DNA of 8,772 bases from Planctomycetia bacterium (GTDB taxonomy: Bacteria; Planctomycetota; Phycisphaerae; Phycisphaerales; SM1A02), in NCBI GenBank assembly GCA_005798965.1, contig SYIB01000117.1, positions 1-8,772 on the forward strand. Reading direction: 5' to 3'. The position numbers and the translations under genes were made by a program. The notes beneath the pieces were generated by a model, which saw only the letters and a list, made by a program, of their open reading frames with translations, was not told where the DNA came from and did no database searches. Positions 1-5,315 of this stretch are shown here, piece after piece. The first letter of the stretch is position 1. The number at the start of each line of letters is the position of its first letter.

Positions 1-226
1 GGCCATTGCCGTCGGCAGCCACGACGATCGAATCGACATCGGTCTCGCTGTCGACTCCGTCGGTGACGGTGATCGCGAGCGTGATGGTCGCGGTCGACCC
101 CGGTGCCACCGCGACGGGAACATCGAATCCAGCGTGGCCCCGGGACAGCGCGACCAAGAGTGGCAGCGTGGAAGCCAAGCTCCGGAAGAGACTTACCGCC
201 GGGAGCGATCGGATCATCGTGTTCAT
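1..226 (-). CDS. Secreted protein, N-terminal part only (runs off the left edge)
   Basis: Reading the minus strand from an ATG at 226 gives 75 uninterrupted codons to the window edge. The product begins MNTMIRSLPAVSLFRSLAST, continues with a hydrophobic stretch (LPLLVAL, about residues 21-27), and reaches a likely signal-peptidase site near GHAG (about residues 30-33). The mature part that is visible contains VPVAVAPGSTATITLAITVT followed by an acidic Asp-rich segment ending in ADGNG. This beta-rich, Thr/Val-rich start resembles secreted or surface proteins of planctomycetes, but the visible part is too short to assign a family. A second in-frame ATG at 217 is an equally possible start, and the ribosome-binding site is weak (AAAGAA, several bases upstream). 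The gene is divergent from the repeat-protein gene at 491. The plus-strand reading over the same bases lacks a signal peptide and any recognisable motif, so the minus strand is preferred. Confidence 0.6.
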   Translation of the reverse strand, partial: MNTMIRSLPAVSLFRSLASTLPLLVALSRGHAGFDVPVAVAPGSTATITLAITVTDGVDSETDVDSIVVAADGNG

Positions 227-490
227 CGGTTCTTTAGTGGCAGTCCACGGCCGCCAAAGCCATGGTGCGGAAGTCAAGGTGATCCCCGAGCCGGGCGGCG
301 CAAGCCCGCCAACAAGAAATGCCACGACATTATCCACGAGGCCCAGGCCGAGCCGCCACGCCGCGCCGGAACCAGGGGCCCCTCACGAGCGGAGGAACCT
401 CCCAACTTTTTTTGATTTCGTTGGAACTTGCCCGGAATGGGGTAGGTTTGAGTTCCCCTTTCCCTCTTCCCTCAAAAGGTATTTCTCATC
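227..490. promoter_or_regulatory. Divergent intergenic region between two secreted-protein genes
   Basis: This 264-base gap must hold the promoters of both the minus-strand gene starting at 226 and the plus-strand gene starting at 491. Visible elements are a 10-base palindrome AGGGGCCCCT (374-383), a T7 run (407-413) flanked by the inverted repeat CCAAC (402-406) and GTTGG (420-424), the ECF-like box described separately, and an AAAAGGT Shine-Dalgarno-like sequence (474-480) ahead of the ATG at 491. I see no convincing gene in it: the frames that stay open cross into the neighbouring genes and have no recognisable motifs. Confidence 0.5.
423..450 (+). promoter_or_regulatory. Putative ECF-sigma-type promoter for the gene at 491
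   Basis: GGAACTT at 423-429 matches the classical -35 box of ECF (sigma-E-like) sigma factors. About 16-19 bases later a GGTTTGA-like stretch (from 445) could be the -10 region, giving a leader of roughly 30-40 bases. The full 13-mer GGAACTTGCCCGG (423-435) recurs exactly at 3285-3297 upstream of the paralogous gene, which supports a regulatory role. The -10 assignment is weak because the second copy aligns there only with a 2-base shift. That ECF factors recognise GGAAC-type -35 boxes and are abundant in planctomycetes is established; their use here is inference. Confidence 0.4.
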
Positions 491-1267
491 ATGACTCCAT
501 CGCACTTCGCCATGACCGGCGCAGCCCTTTTCGCAGCCTGTCTCGCGGCCTCCTCCGAGGCGACGCTCCTGTATGTCCGCTCATCGACCGTTGGTTCCTC
601 CACCGTCTGGACGTCGTACGCGTCGCTTGGGGACATGGCGGCGAACGTGGCCGGCACCAACGTCGGCTCGAGCTCATCGATCCTGTCCACCGACGGGATC
701 TTCACGGACGGCACGTACGTCTACAAGACCACCAAGAACGACGGTGGGCTCAATTACAACAACACGTACGTCCGCTACAACTCGCTCGCGGACCTGAATG
801 CGAACTCGGGTGGCTTCGCCATCCAGATGGCGCAGGGCATGTACTACAACGAGGACGTGATCGCCAACACCTCCAACGGCTGGTTCTTCCGCACGGCATC
901 CTTCGACTCTGCAGCCAATGTCGGCATGTACGCGTTCAACACCGCTGCGGATCTCGTCAACAACTCGTACTTCTATGCCGCTGGGTTCGGTGGCGGAAAT
1001 CAAAATGGCGACAACAGGTACTGGGCCGGCACCGGCAGCACCTGCTGGCGATCCGATGTCGTGAACGGCGTGGTGCAGAGCTTCAGCGTCTTCGCCAGCG
1101 GCCCCGATCTCTACAACAACACCCCGTTCCTCACCGTGGCCAGTTCCGCGGGCTACGGCGCCGACGTCAACTTCATGACGATCGACTCGTCCTTGATTCC
1201 CGCCCCGGGCGCCATGGCACTGCTGGCCGTTGCCGGTGTCGGCGTTTCTCGACGCCGTCGCGCCTGA
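491..1267 (+). CDS. Secreted four-repeat protein with PEP-CTERM-like C-terminal anchor
   Basis: This is a 258-residue exported protein of unknown function. Residues 1-24 form a signal peptide (AALFAACLAASSEA). The body carries four degenerate repeats, at about 27-52, 74-107, 130-158 and 185-210. Each begins with an aromatic-rich strand ending in Arg or Lys (LYVRS, YVYKT, WFFRT, CWRS) and ends in a pattern like Y-x-S-x-x-D-L-x-x-N (YASLGDMAAN, YNSLADLNAN, FNTAADLVNN, FASGPDLYNN). The C-terminus (237-258) starts with PAPG, continues as a hydrophobic helix (AMALLAVAGVGV) and ends in SRRRRA. That is the layout of PEP-CTERM sorting tails, here in the PxPG form seen in Phycisphaerae, which exosortase systems are thought to process. 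It is a paralogue of the gene at 3436, with which it shares the body but not the tail. The ATG at 491 is preferred, with AAAAGGT 11 bases upstream; a second ATG at 512 would shorten the signal peptide. A strong hairpin follows the gene. Surface display is inferred; the ligand or activity is unknown. Confidence 0.85.
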   Translation: MTPSHFAMTGAALFAACLAASSEATLLYVRSSTVGSSTVWTSYASLGDMAANVAGTNVGSSSSILSTDGIFTDGTYVYKTTKNDGGLNYNNTYVRYNSLADLNANSGGFAIQMAQGMYYNEDVIANTSNGWFFRTASFDSAANVGMYAFNTAADLVNNSYFYAAGFGGGNQNGDNRYWAGTGSTCWRSDVVNGVVQSFSVFASGPDLYNNTPFLTVASSAGYGADVNFMTIDSSLIPAPGAMALLAVAGVGVSRRRRA

Positions 1268-1310
1268 GCGCAAGTCGCTTCCCGGACCCGTTGCACACCA
1301 TGCACACCCT

Positions 1311-1337
1311 GCGGGGTCGGCCTCGAGCCGACCCCGC
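1311..1337 (+). terminator. Rho-independent-like terminator hairpin
   Basis: A perfect 11-bp inverted repeat, GCGGGGTCGGC (1311-1321) with GCCGACCCCGC (1327-1337), encloses a 5-base loop CTCGA. It begins 43 bases after the stop codon of the repeat-protein gene and is followed by a mildly T-rich stretch (TGTCGTTGTC) rather than a true T run. It probably ends transcription from 491, which would make the esterase gene at 1466 a separate transcription unit. A processing or stability hairpin is the alternative. Confidence 0.7.
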
Positions 1338-1465
1338 TGTCGTTGTCGAGCAGGTCGCGAGTGAGCCACCCGGCCACAGGATGCCTGAGGCCTTGAGGCG
1401 CCCAATTGGGGACAATGTTTCCTGATTCGTGGCGCATGGGCGCGCGGATCAGCTACAAGTGTCCC

Positions 1466-3169
1466 ATGCTGGAACGCGTCCGTCGCCTACTCACGACCGT
1501 CTTGGCTTTCTCCACCACCGCGGCAGGTCTCGGGCAGGGATCCACCCCGTGCACCGCGTCCATCGTGGAAAACTTTGGCGCGTCGCCATCTGGCACCTTG
1601 TACGGTCAGGCCCAGACCTTCTCCTCCAATGGATTCACCCGCCTCCGACCGGTCCGCGATGGCGTTCCCTCGACGTGGGGAACCTGGCGATCCGCGCCGG
1701 TAGCCGGCACCGTGAAGGAGTTTACGGCGAGTTTCCGCTTCAGCTTGCGGAACAGCAACGGTGGCGCGGGCGACGGATTCTCGTTTCTCTGGGGCGACCT
1801 ATCGAATGCCTCAGGCAACCGCATGTCCGGTGGCGAGTGGGGCCTTCAAGGATTCAACGATGACGCGGCGGGGCTCAGCGTCGGCTTCGTCTCCTACACC
1901 GGCGCAGGAGCCAATGGCGTCAACGGCAAGTGGGGCGGAAGCCAGTTTGCGTTCACCCCGCTGTCCTTCGCGCCAGTGACCTGGGTCACCACCACGCAGG
2001 CCGTGGACAGGATCAGGATGGCCGTTGCGACGATCCATTGGTCCCGCACCACAGGCACTCGAGTCTCGGTGGCGTTCCCTGGAACCGTCGGCTCCACCAT
2101 CTTCATCGACCAAGGTGCACAGCCGATGGCGAACATCGACCCAACCGGTTGGTCGTTCGGCTTCGCGGCGCGCAACGGCGCGATCGACCAGGACGTGTAC
2201 ATCGGCGAACTGCAGATCAACGCCGTCGTGCAGTGTCCGCCCGGAAGCCCCGCCGACATCAATGGGGACTGCCTCATCGATGGCTCTGACCTGTCGGGTG
2301 TGCTTGCGGGCTGGGGACCATGTCCGGCCTCGCTGTGTACCGGCGACGTTGACGACAGTGGAGCCGTGGATGGCGGCGACCTCGGGGCGGTGCTTGGCGC
2401 ATGGGGCGACGCAGGCTGCACCCCCCAAGTCTCATCGGATCGCCATCGAATGCGCCCCAGGGGAACCACCACGGCGCAACAGGGCTTCTGGGAGTACTTG
2501 CCCGCGGGCTACGCCACTCGCACAGACTGGCCGCTTCTGGTGTGCCTGCACGGCATAGGCGAGAATGGCAATGGCTCATCGGCGGAGTTGATCAGACTCA
2601 CGGCCCATGGCCCCGCGAAGCTCATCTCCGCGAATGCCTGGCCCGTGGCCGCATCGGCCGCCGGAGATGCCTTCGTCGTTCTCTCTCCCCAGAACTCCAA
2701 CGGCGGGTCAGGCGTGCCGCAGGGCTGTCACAGTCCCGCTGACGTGAGCGCCTTCCTGCAATGGGCTGCCGCCAACTACAACGTGGACCCCTCCCGCATC
2801 TACCTCACCGGTCTCAGCTGCGGCGCCATCGGTACATGGGAATACCTGCGCACCGTCGGATCGAATGTGCTGCCGGCTGCCTTCATTCCCATCTGCGGCA
2901 ACGGCATCAGCGCCTTTGACCAACGCGGCTGTCTCCTGGGCAACCATCCGATCTGGGCCTTCCACGGCAATGCGGATGGTGTCATTCCGGTGGCGGGCTC
3001 GACGGTCCCCATCACGGGCATGCAGAACTGTTCCCTGCCCAGTGCGGTGGATGCGCGACTCACCATCTATCCGGGAGTCGGGCACGACTCGTGGACGCGG
3101 ACCTACGACCTGACGGCAGGCCACGACGTCTACGCGTGGCTGCTCACGCACCAGCGCACCACGCCGTAA
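1466..3169 (+). CDS. Secreted lectin-like / dockerin-like / serine esterase fusion
   Basis: This is a 567-residue exported enzyme. The signal peptide is MLERVRRLLTTVLAFSTTAA with cleavage near residue 25. Residues about 30-255 resemble an L-type-lectin or concanavalin-A-like jelly roll (GDGFSFLWGDLSN at 102-114, GWSFGFAARNG at 228-238, then a closing YIGELQINAV strand). Two dockerin-like calcium-loop repeats follow (DINGDCLIDGSDL at 264-276, DVDDSGAVDGGDL at 294-306), each ending in GWG or AWG. Residues about 335-565 form an alpha/beta-hydrolase of the CE1/PHB-depolymerase/feruloyl-esterase type: oxyanion region LHGIGENGNG (361-370), nucleophile elbow TGLSCG with Ser451, HGNADGVIP with Asp504, and YPGVGHDSW with His540. 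It probably binds a polysaccharide and removes ester-linked groups from it outside the cell; the substrate is not known. Starts at 1406 (TTG) and 1436 (ATG) are in frame, but only the ATG at 1466 puts the signal peptide at the N-terminus; no clear Shine-Dalgarno sequence is seen. There are twelve cysteines, including one directly after the catalytic Ser. The dockerin-like repeats lie mid-chain instead of terminally. Confidence 0.85.
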   Translation: MLERVRRLLTTVLAFSTTAAGLGQGSTPCTASIVENFGASPSGTLYGQAQTFSSNGFTRLRPVRDGVPSTWGTWRSAPVAGTVKEFTASFRFSLRNSNGGAGDGFSFLWGDLSNASGNRMSGGEWGLQGFNDDAAGLSVGFVSYTGAGANGVNGKWGGSQFAFTPLSFAPVTWVTTTQAVDRIRMAVATIHWSRTTGTRVSVAFPGTVGSTIFIDQGAQPMANIDPTGWSFGFAARNGAIDQDVYIGELQINAVVQCPPGSPADINGDCLIDGSDLSGVLAGWGPCPASLCTGDVDDSGAVDGGDLGAVLGAWGDAGCTPQVSSDRHRMRPRGTTTAQQGFWEYLPAGYATRTDWPLLVCLHGIGENGNGSSAELIRLTAHGPAKLISANAWPVAASAAGDAFVVLSPQNSNGGSGVPQGCHSPADVSAFLQWAAANYNVDPSRIYLTGLSCGAIGTWEYLRTVGSNVLPAAFIPICGNGISAFDQRGCLLGNHPIWAFHGNADGVIPVAGSTVPITGMQNCSLPSAVDARLTIYPGVGHDSWTRTYDLTAGHDVYAWLLTHQRTTP

Positions 3170-3284
3170 GGGGCGCCCGGACCGCCGGGATCGAGGCATC
3201 GACCTCATCACCTGCTCCGCAATCGCGCTGCAGTGCGCTTGGGTGCGGGCGCGACAGCCGGCAGATTGCATCGATGGCGTCCCC

Positions 3285-3312
3285 GGAACTTGCCCGGCCG
3301 TGTTTCGCGGCT
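3285..3312 (+). promoter_or_regulatory. Putative ECF-sigma-type promoter for the gene at 3436
   Basis: GGAACTTGCCCGG at 3285-3297 is identical to the element at 423-435 upstream of the paralogue. GGAACTT is the ECF-type -35 box. A GGCTACAGTT stretch (from 3309) could hold the -10 region, 2 bases further away than the corresponding stretch in the first copy. If correct, the transcript has a leader of about 115-120 bases before the ATG at 3436. The rest of the 266-base gap (3170-3435) shows no convincing gene. It has a short GC-rich inverted repeat CCCGG-ACCG-CCGGG (3176-3189) just after the esterase stop, too small to call a terminator. Confidence 0.4.
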
Positions 3313-3435
3313 ACAGTTCTGTCTCTGCACGGAACAAGCCGACGGACCGTCCGGCCGGCCTCAACCGTGCGCCAGTGATGGTCGAGCAAGCGCTTCCGTG
3401 CCTGCCTCCACCAGACTTTCATAGGACCCCTCCTC

Positions 3436-4275
3436 ATGAACCGAATGTCCTCCGCCCTCGCCACGTTCGCATTTATCATCGTTGGCTTTGCCGGGACCGC
3501 TGCGGCAGAGGAGGTGTTCCTCCGGACGGATGGATTCACGCCGTATACGTCGTGGGTCAAGTACCCATCGTTGCAGGCCCTGGCGACGGATACCGATGGC
3601 CTTGCCGCTGGGAACATCGCTCCCGCGATCCCATCGAAGGATGCGATGTTCAGCGATGGTGTGTTCTTCTACAAGGTCACCTCGGACGCGGTAGGTGATG
3701 CAGGTCAGTACAACAACATCTTCATCCGGTACAAGAGCTTCAACGACCTGAACTCCGGCTCGAATGGCGAGGTGTTCCCCATGGTCAACTACGGCATGTA
3801 CTACGACGACGACATCGTCATCGACAATTTGAGCGGCCGGATCCTTCGCACCACGCGATACTTCGCCGACAGCACCGTGACCATCGGCGCGTACGCGTAC
3901 AACAACTTTGCGGAACTGGTCGCCAACACGCCGTTCTACGCCGGTGGTTTCTCGAACCAGACCGTGGCCCATGACTGCAAGTTCTGGGCGTACGCCGGCA
4001 AGTGGTACCGAACGAACGTCTCCGGAGCGACAGGCAGCACGGTCGTGACCGGGGTCAACGTCTACAACAGCTCCGAGGATCTCTACAACGGCGTCGTGGC
4101 GCAGACGATCGAGAGCCCGCTCGGGGCTCCGGGATCGATGCGTTTCCTCGCCACCGACTCCTCCATGCTCCCCCCGCCGCCCGCGGCGTGCCTTGGCGAC
4201 ATCGATGGCGATGGCGTGGTCAGCGGCGCCGATCTAGGCATTCTGCTCTCCAATTGGGGCGTCTGCCCAGAGTGA
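3436..4275 (+). CDS. Secreted four-repeat protein with dockerin-like C-terminal motif
   Basis: This is a 279-residue exported protein, paralogous to the one at 491. The signal peptide ends near TAAA-EE (residue 24). Four repeats lie at about 27-54, 76-108, 134-165 and 188-219, with the same strand-then-DL pattern (VFLRT, FFYKV, RILRT, KWYRT; then YPSLQALA, YKSFNDLNSG, YNNFAELVAN, YNSSEDLYNG). Blocks shared with the paralogue include DGxxxYKxT, NNxxxRYxS, GMYYxxD, FYAxGF, DLYN and a terminal DSS(L/M). Beyond DSS the two proteins diverge completely. Here a Pro linker (LPPPPAACL) leads to one calcium-loop-like motif, GDIDGDGVVSGADL (254-267), followed by a WG-ending helix. This single repeat is common in secreted Phycisphaerae proteins, where its role as a sorting or attachment tag is suspected but, to my knowledge, not proven. 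AGGA at 3423-3426, 9 bases before the ATG, fixes the start. Function unknown; extracellular location is well supported. Confidence 0.85.
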   Translation: MNRMSSALATFAFIIVGFAGTAAAEEVFLRTDGFTPYTSWVKYPSLQALATDTDGLAAGNIAPAIPSKDAMFSDGVFFYKVTSDAVGDAGQYNNIFIRYKSFNDLNSGSNGEVFPMVNYGMYYDDDIVIDNLSGRILRTTRYFADSTVTIGAYAYNNFAELVANTPFYAGGFSNQTVAHDCKFWAYAGKWYRTNVSGATGSTVVTGVNVYNSSEDLYNGVVAQTIESPLGAPGSMRFLATDSSMLPPPPAACLGDIDGDGVVSGADLGILLSNWGVCPE

Positions 4276-4284
4276 ACGCCGGGA

Positions 4285-4304
4285 CGGGCCGAGTCAGCGG
4301 CCTG
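4285..4304 (+). terminator. Weak hairpin after the second repeat-protein gene
   Basis: CGGGCCG (4285-4291) can pair with CGGCCTG (4298-4304), a 7-bp stem with one G-T pair and a 6-base loop, starting 9 bases after the stop codon. There is no T run behind it. It is placed where a terminator is expected, but the stem is short enough to be chance in GC-rich DNA. Confidence 0.3.
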
Positions 4305-4416
4305 AGCGTGTGACCAACAAGGCGCGTAGACGGTCCTCGGGATCTCTGCGCGCCTGTTTCATGGTGCCGTCCCCGTGCAATGCAGTCGTGGATGCCCGCG
4401 AGCAGCGGCAGGCACT

Positions 4417-4632
4417 TCAGTCCGGGCGGCGTTCCGACCAGGCGCGTGCGATGCCGAGCCAGAGCAGCGTGTTGCCGATGAAGCCGGCGACGCGCGCGAT
4501 CGGCAGTTCTACGAAGGGCACGCCGGCACCATCGGCGATGGCGAGCAGCGCAGCCAGCGCCGTGCCCGTGAACAGGAAGCCACCCACGCAGGCAATGCTT
4601 GGCGACACGGGGTTCCTGGGCAGGAGCCACAT
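4417..4632 (-). CDS. Small two-helix membrane protein, unknown function
   Basis: This is a 71-residue hypothetical protein with two hydrophobic segments, about 12-33 (SIACVGGFLFTGTALAALLA) and 46-64 (ARVAGFIGNTLLWLGIA). A short loop (IADGAGVPFVELP) joins them, and a basic/acidic C-terminus (RAWSERRPD) follows. The codons are strongly G/C-ending, as in neighbouring genes, and no longer gene overlaps it, so it is likely real. It lies 128 bases downstream of the WcaF-like acetyltransferase in the same orientation, with a hairpin between them. It may be the last gene of that cluster or have its own promoter. The start ATG at 4632 has no good Shine-Dalgarno sequence close by. I do not recognise the family. 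Confidence 0.6.
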   Translation of the reverse strand: MWLLPRNPVSPSIACVGGFLFTGTALAALLAIADGAGVPFVELPIARVAGFIGNTLLWLGIARAWSERRPD

Positions 4633-4757
4633 GGGTGGAATGCTACGGTCGCCTTCCCCGGCCTGCTTCGACGGCGGGTGTCTGCGTCCGTGGCATCAGG
4701 CCCGGTATCGACGAATACGCGGGTGCGCTTCGGTGCTCACAGCGAGCTCATCACACG

Positions 4758-4774
4758 CGCTCAGGGGCTGAGCG
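4758..4774 (-). terminator. Hairpin overlapping the acetyltransferase stop codon
   Basis: A perfect 7-bp inverted repeat, CGCTCAG (4758-4764) with CTGAGCG (4768-4774), has a 3-base loop. It includes the TGA of the acetyltransferase gene (4761-4763 on the plus strand). No T run follows in the minus direction, so it could be a partial terminator, an mRNA-processing or stability element, or chance. Its position between two co-directional genes with a 128-base gap favours some effect on read-through. Confidence 0.4.
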
Positions 4775-5315
4775 GCGCCCGGTGGCCGACCGGCTGGGCG
4801 GGATTCCCGAGGTAGATGGTCCACGGCGCAAGGTCCTTGAACGCCACGGCTCGCGCACCCAGGATGACGCCGTCACCCACGGTCACGCCCGGTCCGACGA
4901 ACGCCTCGGCGGCGATCCAGCAATCGGATCCGATCACGATCGGCGGGCGCAGGAGCACCATCGAGCGGCTGCGGTGGTCATGGCTGCCGGCGCACACATG
5001 GGCCCGCTGCGAGATCGTGGAATGGTCACCGATCCGCACCAGCCCGAGGCAATAGAGGATCGCGCCGTCGCCGACCGCCGTATCCATGCCGATGCTCAGG
5101 TTCCATGGGCACTCGATGCGGACGGTCCGACGAAGCCGGCACGTGGGATGCAGCGATGCCCCGAACGCGCGCAGCAGCATGCGCCGCCAGCCGTAGCAGG
5201 TGTGGAAGCTCCAGGCGAAGAGGGTGGACTGCACCAGTGCCCACGCCAGGCGCGCGAACTTTTCGCGCAGCGTGTAGGGGCTCGGTGCCGCCATCATCGA
5301 GACATCACCGTCCAT
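4761..5315 (-). CDS. WcaF-like polysaccharide O-acetyltransferase (hexapeptide-repeat family)
   Basis: This 184-residue protein resembles the WcaF-type putative colanic acid acetyltransferases, which transfer acetyl groups from acetyl-CoA to sugars of exopolysaccharides. The family's N-terminal signature is visible: SPYTLREKFARLAWALVQST, followed by a GWRRMLLRAFGA motif (42-53). Left-handed beta-helix hexapeptide repeats follow (IGMDTAVGDGAILYC, VRIGDHSTISQRAHVC, PIVIGSDCWIAAEAFVGPGV), with SHDH containing the likely catalytic His (His112). The end, LGNPAQPVG, is typical of the family. The glycosyltransferase upstream ends at 5305, so the ATG at 5315 overlaps its end by 11 bases, indicating coupled translation. 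An ATG at 5339 would overlap by 35 bases, and an ATG pair at 5297 would begin just after the stop. All three keep the conserved region. Probably cytoplasmic, acting on lipid-linked or nucleotide-linked sugar. Family assignment is firm; the substrate is unknown. No symbol is given because colanic acid itself is unlikely here. Confidence 0.85.
   Translation of the reverse strand: MDGDVSMMAAPSPYTLREKFARLAWALVQSTLFAWSFHTCYGWRRMLLRAFGASLHPTCRLRRTVRIECPWNLSIGMDTAVGDGAILYCLGLVRIGDHSTISQRAHVCAGSHDHRSRSMVLLRPPIVIGSDCWIAAEAFVGPGVTVGDGVILGARAVAFKDLAPWTIYLGNPAQPVGHRAPLSP

Noticed and set aside
6..494. Long open plus-strand frame across the left intergenic region
   Set aside because: It has no recognisable motif, is Pro/Arg/Ser-rich as expected for shadow frames in GC-rich DNA, overlaps the start of the gene at 491, and opposes a minus-strand frame with a good signal peptide.
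1291..1309. Tandem 9-base near-repeat TGCACACCA / TGCACACCC before the terminator
   Set aside because: Only two copies with a mismatch, with no further symmetry or link to another element; most likely chance.
1406..1465. Longer start for the esterase at TTG 1406 or ATG 1436
   Set aside because: Both add a polar N-terminal extension in front of a clear signal peptide, which would be unusual for an exported protein; the ATG at 1466 places it correctly.
254..4275. Cellulosome-type system suggested by dockerin-like repeats
   Set aside because: No cohesin or scaffoldin is visible, two of the three repeats are mid-chain, and this repeat type is widespread in Phycisphaerae secreted proteins without known cellulosomes.
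4294..4362. A 22-residue minus-strand reading frame (MKQARRDPEDRLRALLVTRS...) with GGGGA a few bases upstream
   Set aside because: It is too short to judge, has no known counterpart, and its end lies within the weak hairpin after the upstream gene. A chance frame is more likely.
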